Source of the DNA: CAYPPG01 sp964412555 | Lineage (GTDB): Bacteria > Hinthialibacterota > Hinthialibacteria > Hinthialibacterales > Hinthialibacteraceae | Direction: 5' to 3' | Assembly: GCA_964412555.1 (NCBI GenBank) | Contig: CAYPPG010000032.1 | Coordinates: 20,955-84,954, forward strand | DNA: 64,000 nucleotides | Shown: piece after piece, positions 55,314 to 64,000 of the stretch | How positions within the stretch are numbered: the stretch's first letter is position 1 | Layout: every line of letters begins with the position of its first letter | Notes under the pieces: generated by a model | The model's database searches: none | Told to the model about the DNA's origin: nothing | The model's input: the letters and a program-made list of their open reading frames with translations, nothing else | Position numbers and translations under genes: made by a program

Positions 55314-56726
55314 TTATTCCACTGCGCTATCTCGATAATTTCCGGCAGATAGACCGCATCGTGTCATCACTCGATAAAAGGCTTCTCGTGTCAAACCCGC
55401 CTGCTTAGCCGCTTTCCGAACATCCCCCTGAGATTCTTCCAACAGTGCGTTCAAATAAATCCGTTCCGCTTTAGCGACAACTTCATCGCGGTAAGTTTTG
55501 AGATTGACTTGAGTATTTGGCAGCAGAGAGTCAAGTTTGTCAAGTTGATCACGGACGGGAGAATCTTCAAGATGTATATGTTCTCTGCGAATGGTTTTAT
55601 CCGAAGAATAAAAAAATGCCGTTTCGATGACAAATTTCAGTTGACGCACATTCCCCGGCCAATGATAGGCGCATAACATCCGCAATGCTTCCGTATCGAT
55701 ATGGATTTCCTCCTGATCATGTTCCGACGCGATTTGTTTTATGAAATATCGGACCAAGACAGGTATATCGGAGGGGCGTTCACGCAGAGGAGGGACAATG
55801 ATTTTATGAGCAGAAATACGATAAAATAAATCGGAACGAAATTGATCTTCTTGGGTCATCGCTTTCAAATCTCGATTGGTGGCACAAATGATGCGAAAAT
55901 CACTGCTGATATCTTTGGAGGCGCCCAACGGCCGAAATTTTTTCGTCTCTAAGCAGCGTAATAATTTGGGTTGAATCTCTGTTGTAATTTCCCCAATTTC
56001 ATCCAGAAACAAAATACCTTTATCGGCTTCTTTTAAGAGTCCTCTTCTCTCGACCGCTCCTGTAAACGCTCCTTTTGTACAACCAAAAAGAACGGATTCC
56101 ACCAGAGATTGAGGGGTGGCAGTGCAGTCCATGATCACAAATGGTTTATCTTTCCTTGCGCTGTTCAGATGAATCGCTTCCGCGACAAATTCCTTCCCTG
56201 CTCCGGTTTCTCCTTCGATCAATACGGGAAGACTCGATTGCGCTGCCCGGAGAATTCCTTCATACACCGGCTGCATTGCAGGAGAAGGACCGACAACGCC
56301 CGAGAATTCGAAATCACGCTCCAACACTTTGTGGCGGTAATCATGTTCCCGGCGCAAGAGACAATACTCTTCAACACGGCCAATTTTTTCTTGCAGCATA
56401 TCAAACGTAATCGGTTTTGTGAGAAAATCCCATGCCCCCGCTTGCATCGCTTTCACCGCCCGTTCAATGGATCCCTCCCCGGTAATCATAATAGACAATA
56501 CATTCGGCACGATTTCTTTTATCCGATTCATCAATTCGATTCCGTTGGTATCTGGCAGAATGTAGTCCAATAAAGCGATATCGATCGGATGTTGTGAAGC
56601 CAATTCGACCGCTTGAGAACCATCGCTCGCATCGAGCGTCTCATATCCAATTGAGTCCAATATTTCTTGAATCACTTGACGAACAATGTCATCATCATCC
56701 ACGAGAAGGACTTTTAACGGAGTCAT
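55314..56726 (-). CDS. Sigma-54-dependent response regulator (NtrC family)
   Basis: The 470-residue protein has a receiver domain (VDDDDIVRQV, D54 in ALLDYILPDTNG, Lys in FLTKPITF). An AAA+ activator domain follows, with Walker A GETGAGKEF, the sigma-54 contact motif GAFTGAVERR and the Arg-rich sensor FRSDLFYR. A Fis-type HTH closes it (GDVRKAAKQAGLTREAFYRV). It would open sigma-54 promoters in response to phosphorylation. No histidine kinase is adjacent, so the partner could be CheA or a remote kinase. A sigma-54 promoter candidate lies 500 bases upstream of its start, in front of the next gene. Confidence 0.95.
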   Translation of the reverse strand: MTPLKVLLVDDDDIVRQVIQEILDSIGYETLDASDGSQAVELASQHPIDIALLDYILPDTNGIELMNRIKEIVPNVLSIMITGEGSIERAVKAMQAGAWDFLTKPITFDMLQEKIGRVEEYCLLRREHDYRHKVLERDFEFSGVVGPSPAMQPVYEGILRAAQSSLPVLIEGETGAGKEFVAEAIHLNSARKDKPFVIMDCTATPQSLVESVLFGCTKGAFTGAVERRGLLKEADKGILFLDEIGEITTEIQPKLLRCLETKKFRPLGASKDISSDFRIICATNRDLKAMTQEDQFRSDLFYRISAHKIIVPPLRERPSDIPVLVRYFIKQIASEHDQEEIHIDTEALRMLCAYHWPGNVRQLKFVIETAFFYSSDKTIRREHIHLEDSPVRDQLDKLDSLLPNTQVNLKTYRDEVVAKAERIYLNALLEESQGDVRKAAKQAGLTREAFYRVMTRCGLSAGNYRDSAVE

Positions 56727-57336
56727 AGAAACCTCTTTCCCGCCAATTCAAAAGATCATAGTGTGGGTCAAGGAGAATCGCCGATGATGAAAAGTATACC
56801 CACCTTTACCAAAAACAAATTCCTCAAATTACTACTGTTGTATCCCAACTAAAATTACACCCAATATTCAAATCACTTACCATTTATGTGTAGTAATATT
56901 TTACATAAAATCACCTATTTCCAAATAGTCACAACAAATCATGATAAACCGAAACTCCCCTTGTCATAAGCTTCATCGGACCGAGATTTGATTTTTCCTG
57001 AAGCATTTTGTTCTCAATTGTAATCGTAGCGGTAACAGAAAATCCCAAAGGTAATCGAAAAAGCTACAAGAAAGAGGACCTCTCTTCCCACATGATACAA
57101 AAATAATAAGTGAATCCCAAAGATCAAAGCCAGTTTTTAGCCCATGTCATGGAAAATCATTGAACAATTTCATTTAAATTCTGAATGTGCTCGACATCGT
57201 CTCGTTCATTGATCTCCCCAAAAAGATTGGTACTTTATTTGCTAGAATTTTTTGCATGACTTATGGACTACCACAAATTCCTAAAGTCAAAACGACCTAA
57301 GAGAATAGTAAACCAGCAGCAATGTAATAAAACAGG
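56727..57336. other. Long divergent intergenic region
   Basis: 610 bases between the sigma-54 activator and the receiver-like gene. AT-rich, with no ORF or tRNA seen. The one clear signal is the sigma-54 site at 57228-57243; activator-binding sites could lie upstream of it. Confidence 0.65.
57228..57243 (+). promoter_or_regulatory. Sigma-54 (-24/-12) promoter candidate
   Basis: TGGTACTTTATTTGCT fits TGGYAC(G)-N4-TTGCW at all key positions with the correct 16-base length, including the invariant GG and GC. Transcription would begin near 57254, about 85-90 bases before the receiver-like gene, and could continue into cheW. Confidence 0.65.
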
Positions 57337-57342
57337 ATGAAA

Positions 57343-57774
57343 ATGAATCAAGTATCCACAAGAAAATATGCCGCTTTACTTGTCTCGAAAGAAAGTTCGA
57401 TTCTTGGGCAAGTGGAGAAAAAAATAAAAGAAGAATTCGATTTAGAAGTGTATCTGTTTTCTGAACATGATTTACGAGATACTCTGCGAATCGCGAAACC
57501 TTTACTCATCATATGGGATGGAAGAGAATATTCACAAAAATGGCATTATCTTGTTCAATGGCTACGAGAACACTTTCATGGATGTCCACTTATTGCTTTA
57601 CTTGAAACGGAAGAATCACTCTACAAGATGGAACTGTACAAATTGGGCATCAATCTGATTGTCAATAAATCCTCAAATACTTTTCAAGATGATCTATCTA
57701 TGTTGATTCGTGCCATTATCGCAGATGTAAAAACAGATGAACAAAATCTTATGAACTTTTCATTCAAACGCTGA
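57343..57774 (+). CDS. Stand-alone receiver-like domain protein
   Basis: About 143 residues from the ATG at 57343 (an ATG two codons earlier is also in frame). The pattern YAALLVSKESSILGQVEKKI, ..LLIIWDGREYSQKW, CPLIALLE and GINLIVNKSS resembles a CheY fold: strand, acidic residue at the end of strand 3 (D in IIWDGRE) and a Lys near INLIVNKS. The acidic pair of strand 1 is missing, so phosphorylation is uncertain. It lies between a sigma-54 promoter candidate and cheW, so a role in the same signalling network is likely. I cannot name a specific function. Confidence 0.66.
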   Translation: MNQVSTRKYAALLVSKESSILGQVEKKIKEEFDLEVYLFSEHDLRDTLRIAKPLLIIWDGREYSQKWHYLVQWLREHFHGCPLIALLETEESLYKMELYKLGINLIVNKSSNTFQDDLSMLIRAIIADVKTDEQNLMNFSFKR

Positions 57775-57876
57775 TGATTCAATTTCGTTTCGTCAGAGCG
57801 TGGTCGGTAGCAAGAGTATGGAAAACGAGAATGCTCCTTCAGCAAAATAAAGAAATATCAAGGGAGGTTTTTTAGA

Positions 57877-58362
57877 ATGGTAACCAATTCGGAACAAAAC
57901 AATCAACAATCCGGTCAATACGTTAGTTTTAAACTTCACGGAGAAGAATATGGTGTTCCTATCTTGAGCGTACATGAAATCATCCGTTATGAAACAGTGA
58001 CCCGTGTACCTCAAAGCATGGATTTCATCGATGGCGTGTTGAATTTAAGAGGACGAGTTATTCCAGTAGTCAATTTACGGAAAAAATTCGGACTCCCAGA
58101 GCGGGAAATCGATAATGCAACACGGATTATGGTTGTGGATGTCAACAGCCGAGTCGTGGGGATGGTTGTGGATGAAGTCTGCGAAGTACAGGATATCCAT
58201 GAAGAAGAGATTTCTCCGGCACCACCGTTGGGAGCGAAAATCAATACTGAATATATCACCGGCATGGGAAAAGTGGGTGAGCGTTTAATGATCCTGTTGA
58301 ATTTAAACAAGATATTCACTCTCGACGAACGAGAACAAGTGGAAGAAGTCATGCGCAGTTAA
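57877..58362 (+). CDS. cheW: Chemotaxis coupling protein CheW
   Basis: The 161-residue SH3-like coupling protein has GQYVSFKLHGEEYGVPILSV, the receptor-contact region with FIDGVLNLRGRVIPVVNLR, and RIMVVDVNSRVVGMVVDEV. The central NLRG motif is the CheA/receptor interaction site. AAGGGAGG supports the ATG at 57877. It physically links CheA to chemoreceptors. It is apart from the main che operon and follows the receiver-like gene by about 100 bases. Confidence 0.95.
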   Translation: MVTNSEQNNQQSGQYVSFKLHGEEYGVPILSVHEIIRYETVTRVPQSMDFIDGVLNLRGRVIPVVNLRKKFGLPEREIDNATRIMVVDVNSRVVGMVVDEVCEVQDIHEEEISPAPPLGAKINTEYITGMGKVGERLMILLNLNKIFTLDEREQVEEVMRS

Positions 58363-58426
58363 TCTATTGTTTCGCGGAGCAAACAACTTCCACAAAACGC
58401 TCTCAGAGAGATTTCCCCCGGTTTCA

Positions 58427-61249
58427 CTATTGCTGAACCGTTTTTTCTTTTATATGCAATCGATAGGGAACAGTAGGATAAAAACGAATATCATCCACCA
58501 AAAGATGTCCCCAAGGCTCTGCGGACCGATCAACGAGCTGAAGTTTCGCTTGTTCGCCTTCCCATTTGGATATATCCCACACAACTTTCCGTAACATTTC
58601 GGAGCGACGGCCGGTTGCCCGTAAAACGGCTTCATTATCCACCAACAATTGAACATGAAGTGTATCCATATCATCTCCACCACCAATTAAGAATTCCAGC
58701 CGATCCATCGTTATCGTAAAAGAATGCGAAGTCAGTGTTCCGGTCGGTTTATCGGAACCTTGAAAATAACTGTTCACAAAATAATTTCCTTCAAATCCAC
58801 GCACAGGACGTTGCTTGCCATAAGAGCCGGCGGCAGCACTGCTGCCAAATGCAGTGCCTTCGGGAATCCAGCCTTCATATGTCCCGTCTTCAAAATTCCA
58901 ATAAAAACCAGGGGGACGTTTTCGTTGAAACAAATGATCGATTCTCACAAAGTCGCCGATATCACGATCCGCCGCAACCCACAAGGCAAGTTGATTGATC
59001 CAAGGATCAAGAGACCAGGAAACAAATTGCCAGCCATTTTTTTGTCCTCCCTGCAAGACTCTGACAACACGCCATCCGATCACCGATTCATCCTCCCCAT
59101 ACACCAACTGAGAAGGCCGAACATAAAAAAACGTATCGGCAAGAAGAGATTTTGGCGCGCGATAATCAAAGATATGCCGAACATATTTTACTTTGTGATT
59201 TTCACCCAACGGTTCTTTCGTATGAACGGCCAAACAAAAAATGGACGCAGTGGAATTTTTCGGTAAATCGGCAAAAAATGAAAGTTCCTCTCCTTCCACG
59301 ACAAAAGGCTCCGAGTGAATCTCCCCGATTTCACTCTTCATTTCATCGGAGCCAGGACCGGCGGCTCCAGCGCCAATTCTTCCTTTTTCATCAGGAGAAA
59401 ACCCGAACGCGATCCCCACCCGGCGGGAGTAGAGATACTCTTGCTCGAATGACCACGACAACCCGCTTCTTGAAAGAAGTTCCTCTTCAATCAGTTCTTC
59501 TACGGAGGGTTCTCTTTTCTGAATTATACGAGTACTTTGTCTCCACCACGATTGTACAGTTTCAATCTCTTCAATTCTGCCTTCGCGAACCATTTCTGAA
59601 AGAGCCGCCAATGAAATGTCTTCCTTTGCGATCGATTGATATCGTCGATATATGGAAAGATTCTGAACGCGTTCCCTTCGATAATGTTCCTGCAAAATTT
59701 CCAGCCAAGAACTTTCTGTGGTATCGCTTGTTTTTTCGAGAATGCTTTTTCTTGCCTCATCGAAAGAAGGATACGTCAAAATCATAGAGGGAGAAAAAAG
59801 AAGTGCTTTCCCAATATCAAACCGAATACCGCCATTTATTTCCGGCCGGTATTCGATGGGAAGCAGTGAATTCAGTTGAATCAAGCGGAAAGGTTTTTCA
59901 ACAATTTGCCTCACTCCGGTTCCAATCGGATATCCGAAATAATCGTTTGACAGCCGGTACCAGATAGAAGGTGTAAATCGGACGGCGACAAGTTCCGACG
60001 ATAATAAATTTTCTTTTGTGAGGATTGATTCGATTGTGTTCCATACATTCGAGTGATAACGCGCGCGGGCAGTAGGATTTTGAAGAGAAGATGGAAAAGA
60101 ATAAATCGATAAAAATACAATCAATCCCAACAAAGAGCCGGCGACATAGTTTTTTTGCCTTGAAAATTGTAGGGAAATCCATTCTATTCCCTGCACGAAT
60201 GCAATCGTACCCAATACAAAAAACAACAGGAACCGTTCTTGTGCCATTTCAACGGGAAGGAAAGCCATGCAAGGTAGAAACATCCCTAAAAAAATAGGGA
60301 TTATCACCTTCATTTCTATGGCTCCATTCTTTGGCTGTATCCACGTCAAAGCACCAATCAACGCGAAAAGGCCATAAATGGGAATAGATAGAGGCAATGT
60401 CAAACATCCATTGCCAAACCAAATCAAAAGAGATCGAATATGCCGGCTCCATTCCCCCCCTAACAATTTCACGATGGAGAATTCCGAAAAAAGACTCGGC
60501 TGATCAAGGAGCCGCGCTCCCCCAAAAACACCGGATTGTAGAGTCAGAGTGAGAAAAACCAAAACTGCCGGAAAAAGGGCCGCAATCCCAATGAATACCT
60601 CATCATATTCTCTTTTTTGTCTTTTGTTTTTTGCTTTCGATGGATTTTGACAGAATCTCCGGATTCCCAACCATATAATGACAAAAAGGAACACTCCCAC
60701 GAATGCTTCACACCCGGAAAAACTCAACCCCAAAATGGAAATGTATCCGATTGACTTTCTCTCATCGAATCTCAGAACGTAAATCAACAATTCCACAAAC
60801 AACCATGTCACCCAAGTAAAAGATGGAAGATAGAGCAGCGTCCGCCAAAATAAGGGATTGATAAATAAGACAAGAAAAAAGATGTAATGCAAATGCTGTT
60901 CAATCCAATAACCAAGCAAGACGGAAATGCGCCAGATCAAAATCCAACACAATAGGGTTTGTCCTAACCACAGTCCCCAAACAGAATCCAGCGAAATCCA
61001 ATGGGCGACGAATACAGCTATTACAGTTAAGGGATTCGCATTTTGAATCGTCGGCTGAGAAAGATGAGTGAGCGAAAAAGGACCAATCGAAAAAAAGTTT
61101 TGTGCGAAAATTCCATTGAGATATTCTGCCTCAGCGTAGCCAAACGGAAACAAAGGATTGAACCAAAGTTCCCATGCTAAAATTAGAGAAAAAACGACGG
61201 TAAAAAGAACCGGAAACCGGCGGGTCATTTTATGAAATGTGATGTTCAT
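58427..61249 (-). CDS. Large multi-pass membrane protein with a C-terminal levanase-type module
   Basis: The 940-residue protein has about ten hydrophobic segments in its first 440 residues, resembling GT-C glycosyltransferase-like proteins. A hydrophilic middle region follows. The last 160 residues (about 782-940) contain FYWNFEDGTYEGWIPEGTAFG, GFEGNYFVNSYFQG, LEFLIGGGDDMDTLHVQLLV and WGHLLVDDIRFYP. This is the pattern of a carbohydrate-binding-like beta-sandwich attached to GH32 levanases and other PVC glycosidases. Here it is joined to a membrane protein, which is unusual. I see no confident GT motif such as an acidic catalytic pair at a known place. Function unknown; glycan handling at the envelope is an inference. 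Confidence 0.78.
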   Translation of the reverse strand: MNITFHKMTRRFPVLFTVVFSLILAWELWFNPLFPFGYAEAEYLNGIFAQNFFSIGPFSLTHLSQPTIQNANPLTVIAVFVAHWISLDSVWGLWLGQTLLCWILIWRISVLLGYWIEQHLHYIFFLVLFINPLFWRTLLYLPSFTWVTWLFVELLIYVLRFDERKSIGYISILGLSFSGCEAFVGVFLFVIIWLGIRRFCQNPSKAKNKRQKREYDEVFIGIAALFPAVLVFLTLTLQSGVFGGARLLDQPSLFSEFSIVKLLGGEWSRHIRSLLIWFGNGCLTLPLSIPIYGLFALIGALTWIQPKNGAIEMKVIIPIFLGMFLPCMAFLPVEMAQERFLLFFVLGTIAFVQGIEWISLQFSRQKNYVAGSLLGLIVFLSIYSFPSSLQNPTARARYHSNVWNTIESILTKENLLSSELVAVRFTPSIWYRLSNDYFGYPIGTGVRQIVEKPFRLIQLNSLLPIEYRPEINGGIRFDIGKALLFSPSMILTYPSFDEARKSILEKTSDTTESSWLEILQEHYRRERVQNLSIYRRYQSIAKEDISLAALSEMVREGRIEEIETVQSWWRQSTRIIQKREPSVEELIEEELLSRSGLSWSFEQEYLYSRRVGIAFGFSPDEKGRIGAGAAGPGSDEMKSEIGEIHSEPFVVEGEELSFFADLPKNSTASIFCLAVHTKEPLGENHKVKYVRHIFDYRAPKSLLADTFFYVRPSQLVYGEDESVIGWRVVRVLQGGQKNGWQFVSWSLDPWINQLALWVAADRDIGDFVRIDHLFQRKRPPGFYWNFEDGTYEGWIPEGTAFGSSAAAGSYGKQRPVRGFEGNYFVNSYFQGSDKPTGTLTSHSFTITMDRLEFLIGGGDDMDTLHVQLLVDNEAVLRATGRRSEMLRKVVWDISKWEGEQAKLQLVDRSAEPWGHLLVDDIRFYPTVPYRLHIKEKTVQQ

Positions 61250-61420
61250 CTATCCACGCTTTGCCTTGTAACAAAAAAAATATTCTTGTTATTATGCATG
61301 CTTTTTGGAAAAAAGACGATATGTAGAGCATGCAAAGAAATCCAGAGGAATTCAATGATGGTATTGTGGAATTTTGGATGATGTACATTGGCTGATCCAT
61401 TCAAATGGATCATATCATAA

Positions 61421-61460
61421 AAAAAAGGTGAGTTTCGCCAGCATGAGTGCTCAACTCACC
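61421..61460 (-). terminator. Terminator of the Flp pilin gene
   Basis: GGTGAGTT (61427-61434) pairs with AACTCACC (61453-61460). On the minus strand the stem is followed by a run of T, placing a rho-independent terminator about 220 bases after the pilin stop. A separate palindrome, GATCCATT-CA-AATGGATC, lies at 61394-61411. The rest of 61250-61676 holds nothing I can identify. Confidence 0.75.
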
Positions 61461-61676
61461 GAATAATGGATATAGGAATCCACGTTGAAACCAGTTTCTA
61501 ACTCAATCCCCATAAACCGTTTTCCTTTTAGTACCCTCCGGTTTATACCAGTATGCAGAGAACAAAAAACTAAGGGAGAATTCCGGCGAAAAAATCAGGT
61601 TAAGGTTGTCCGACTTTTTTGGGGAAGAACAGAAGATTCGCAGAAATTCTCCCTCAGCGCAGAATTTCACGATTGA

Positions 61677-61871
61677 TTAACTACCATCCGTCGTGAGGCC
61701 ACCAACAGTGCTGGAAGTGTTCGTAAACCAAGTGCCCAATTGGCTTCCAAAAGCCGTGATCATTGTGATACAGGAAATAATGATCAATGCAACCACAACA
61801 GCATACTCCACCGCGGTGGGACCATCTTCACTCTCGAGGAAACGTTTGACTGCTTCGAAATAGGCGTTCAT
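61677..61871 (-). CDS. flp: Flp-family type IVb pilin
   Basis: The 64-residue prepilin has the Flp signature: EDGPTAVEYAVVVALIIISC, with a Gly before the mature start and Glu at position +5, then a hydrophobic helix and a Ser/Thr-rich tail. A prepilin peptidase (TadV/PilD type) would cleave after the Gly. AAAAGGAGTCG is a strong ribosome site. Flp pilins are assembled by Tad machinery, which is not in this window. Likely role: adherence or biofilm formation. Confidence 0.93.
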   Translation of the reverse strand: MNAYFEAVKRFLESEDGPTAVEYAVVVALIIISCITMITAFGSQLGTWFTNTSSTVGGLTTDGS

Positions 61872-61921
61872 GATACGACTCCTTTTTTATTTGTTAATTA
61901 TCCTTGCTCAAGATAGCAAGT

Positions 61922-61952
61922 ATTATAGAATTCCACTAATTGATTTTAACAA
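61922..61952 (-). promoter_or_regulatory. Sigma-70-like promoter of the pilin
   Basis: On the minus strand TTGTTA (61952-61947) and a perfect TATAAT (61927-61922) are 19 bases apart, about 50 bases before the ATG. The spacing is slightly long. The remainder of 61872-62287 shows no other gene. Confidence 0.45.
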
Positions 61953-62287
61953 GTCAGGAATCGATTGTGAGACGAAATGGTCTGAATTATTAGAAGATAA
62001 GAGAAATTGTTTTTCTCTACTTCGTGCTCAACAATCTTAAAATCAAATCCAATCCAAAGTATTTATCGCTTGCTAAAGTAAGTATACATCATAGTATCGG
62101 AACCTCCAAAAAAATATTGAATCTTTTTTCTTGTGTTCCAACAACGCAGAATATCTACATGATCATATACAGATAAACAGTACGTTTCCTCCTACTGCTC
62201 TCTTGGGGAATAACCATTCAATGGTATCATGCAGTTTCATTCCATTTGATTTTCCAAATCTTGTGTATAAAAGGGAGAGATTCAAAA

Positions 62288-64000
62288 GTGAAAAAACGTT
62301 TGATCCAGAGAACATTTTCGATTTTTATCTTTTTCACGATTTCGATCGCAGTCCCATCCCTTCATGCTGCAGAAAATAGTGTTTCTAAAAGAGCCAAGCA
62401 TCGTGTCTCTTATAACAATCCGGATTTGATTGTCGATTTGGGGGTAGGCATTTGGGCTATTCCATTTCCGGTGGATTGGGATTCTGACAGCGACAACGAT
62501 CTCTTGGTCTCGACGTCCGCTTTTCCTTATCAGGGTATTTATTATTTCGAGAATGACGGAACCGGAATCTTCAAGCCAGCCAAGCGATTGGGAGATGGTA
62601 AGAAAAATGTCATGCCTTCCTATATCAACTCGAAGATGGTTGTTTGCGAACCAGGAAAAATCTATAAAGATTTTACAAAAAATCTTTATGCCCATCCCAT
62701 CGATATCCCCTTCAAACAAGATTTTTACGCCGGTAGGGCGAATCAGTGGAGAATTTATGATTTTGACGGAGACGGTATCGATGACTTGATCATCGGCGCG
62801 AGTGATTGGCGGGAATATGGATGGGACAACGCTTATGATTCTTCCGGAAATTGGACGAATGGCCCTTTGCACGGGTATGTATATTGGGTAAAAAACACCG
62901 GTTCCAACGAAAGTCCTGAATATGGCAAATCACAACAAATCATGGCGGGCGATCAACCGATCGATGTCTACGGCTGCCCTTCCCCAAACTTGGTCGATTG
63001 GGATAAAGATGGTGATTTAGACCTGATTTGCGGTGAGTTCTTGGACAGGCTATCCTATTTCGAAAACATCGGTTCGCGAACCAAACCCAAGTATGAAAAA
63101 GGCCGTTTTCTCAAGGCAAATGGCGTGACCATTCATATGGAACTCGAAATGTTACAAGTCGTCATCTTCGATTGGGATCAGGACAACGACCCGGATATTG
63201 TCGTCGGTCAGGAAGACGGCCGTGTCGCTTGGATTGAAAATATGGGCATTGATGCCAAGGGAGAACCGGTACTGAAGCAGCCTGTCTTTTTTCAAAAATA
63301 TGCAGAGAATGTCAAATGCGGAGGTTTGTCAACTCCTTGTAGTGTCGATTGGGATGGAGACGGTGACGAAGATTTGGTGAGTGGGAATACAGCTGGTTTT
63401 ATCGAATGGTTCGAAAATATGGGCGGCGGCACAAATCCGCGTTGGTCCGCTCCACGGCGCTTGAAAGCAGAAGGGGAAGTCATCCGTATCATGGCTGGGC
63501 CGAATCTCTCTATTCAAGGACCGGCGGAAGCGAAATGGGGCTATACCGTTCCCTATGTCGCCGACTGGGACATGGATGGTTTACCCGACATCGTCACTAA
63601 TTCCATCATCGGCAAAATTGTATGGTATAAAAACATCGGTACCCGCACAGCCCCAAAACTGGCGGCTGCAAAATCCATCGAAGTGGAATGGGAAGGTACA
63701 CCACCGAAACCGGAATGGAATTGGTGGGATCCATCACCGAAAGAACTCGTTGTCCAATGGCGCACCCGCCCCATCATCTGGGATGTCAACAAGGATGGTT
63801 TGAACGATCTGGTTGTTATCGATCATGAAGGCTACCTTAGTTTCTTCGAACGCCTGAAGAAAAACGATGACCTTTTTCTTATGCCGGGAAAACGAATTTT
63901 TCTTACCGAGGAAGGAACTCCGTTGCAGCTCAATGATCGGGAAGCGGGTAAAAGTGGGCGGAGGAAAATCGATTTTGTCGATTGGGATGCAGACGGAGAT
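62288..64000 (+). CDS. Secreted FG-GAP/VCBS-repeat protein, 3' end missing
   Basis: A GTG at 62288 after AAGGGAGAG opens 571 codons that run off the right edge. The product starts MKKRLIQRTFSIFIFFTIS, a signal peptide ending SLHAAE. The body repeats a seven-bladed-propeller-type unit: each has a D-x-D-x-D-G/N-x-x-D calcium motif followed by LLV/LIV and YFEN/WYKN, for example DWDSDSDNDLL, DFDGDGIDDLI, DWDKDGDLDLI, DWDQDNDPDIV, DWDGDGDEDLV, DWDMDGLPDIV and DVNKDGLNDLV. At least eight such motifs are visible. This is a surface or secreted adhesion/carbohydrate-interaction protein, as is common in Planctomycetes-like genomes. Its true C-terminus is unseen. Confidence 0.88.
   Translation, partial: MKKRLIQRTFSIFIFFTISIAVPSLHAAENSVSKRAKHRVSYNNPDLIVDLGVGIWAIPFPVDWDSDSDNDLLVSTSAFPYQGIYYFENDGTGIFKPAKRLGDGKKNVMPSYINSKMVVCEPGKIYKDFTKNLYAHPIDIPFKQDFYAGRANQWRIYDFDGDGIDDLIIGASDWREYGWDNAYDSSGNWTNGPLHGYVYWVKNTGSNESPEYGKSQQIMAGDQPIDVYGCPSPNLVDWDKDGDLDLICGEFLDRLSYFENIGSRTKPKYEKGRFLKANGVTIHMELEMLQVVIFDWDQDNDPDIVVGQEDGRVAWIENMGIDAKGEPVLKQPVFFQKYAENVKCGGLSTPCSVDWDGDGDEDLVSGNTAGFIEWFENMGGGTNPRWSAPRRLKAEGEVIRIMAGPNLSIQGPAEAKWGYTVPYVADWDMDGLPDIVTNSIIGKIVWYKNIGTRTAPKLAAAKSIEVEWEGTPPKPEWNWWDPSPKELVVQWRTRPIIWDVNKDGLNDLVVIDHEGYLSFFERLKKNDDLFLMPGKRIFLTEEGTPLQLNDREAGKSGRRKIDFVDWDADGD

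Noticed and set aside
56727..57336. A tRNA or riboswitch in the long gap
   Set aside because: No cloverleaf-like T-loop sequence or aptamer-like pattern was visible; only the sigma-54 motif stands out. A tRNAscan/Infernal run would settle it.

Overview
The window looks like a contig from a Gram-negative, carbohydrate-degrading heterotroph of moderate G+C, probably assembled from a metagenome because it carries one 100-N scaffold gap. Outer-membrane barrels, two TonB-dependent receptors, two secreted formylglycine sulfatases, GH20 and GH172 enzymes, an FG-GAP protein and many dispersed GC-rich palindromic repeats suggest a planctomycete/PVC-like or related candidate-phylum bacterium (Hydrogenedentota- or Hinthialibacterota-like). 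No rRNA or marker phylogeny is available here, so the phylum is an inference.

Layout. 1-8447 (minus strand) holds glycogen and housekeeping genes: a truncated GH57 branching enzyme, a GH20 hexosaminidase, glgA, a lipoprotein, sixA, trpS, mutL and a small membrane protein. 8652-13904 (plus) holds an outer-membrane barrel, class II aldolase, a DegT aminotransferase, a HAD phosphatase and a CPBP membrane protease. 13940-18515 (minus) holds a sulfatase, a secreted protein, an N-formylglutamate amidohydrolase-like protein and an odd receiver-like protein. 19112-23175 (plus) holds secreted proteins including GH172. 23237-30142 (minus) holds a HigBA-type toxin-antitoxin pair, a double-domain ThyX-like protein, a secreted propeller-like protein, a sulfatase with HEAT repeats and a trypsin-like protease. 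30683-35140 (plus) is a tandem pair of TonB receptors, the first interrupted by one in-frame TAG.

35249-46535 combines glycan genes (GT2, DUF115/Maf-like, UDP-GlcNAc 2-epimerase) with the translation-termination set: prfB with a programmed +1 frameshift, prfA and prmC. A tandem 59-bp repeat array containing the assembly gap lies between two convergent genes. ppdK (46914-49628) is followed by a chemotaxis region: cheY-cheX-cheR-cheA-cheB, a convergent sigma-54 activator, then a receiver-like gene and cheW behind a good sigma-54 promoter candidate. No chemoreceptor is in the window. The right end holds a large membrane protein with a levanase-type C-terminal module, an isolated Flp pilin and a truncated FG-GAP protein.

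The best-supported unusual signals are the prfB recoding site, the Trp-to-TAG receptor, the 59-bp array whose units supply the end of one protein, a dispersed hairpin family with a compensatory base-pair change, and the sigma-54 site beside the chemotaxis genes. I did not find one clearly new multi-gene system.
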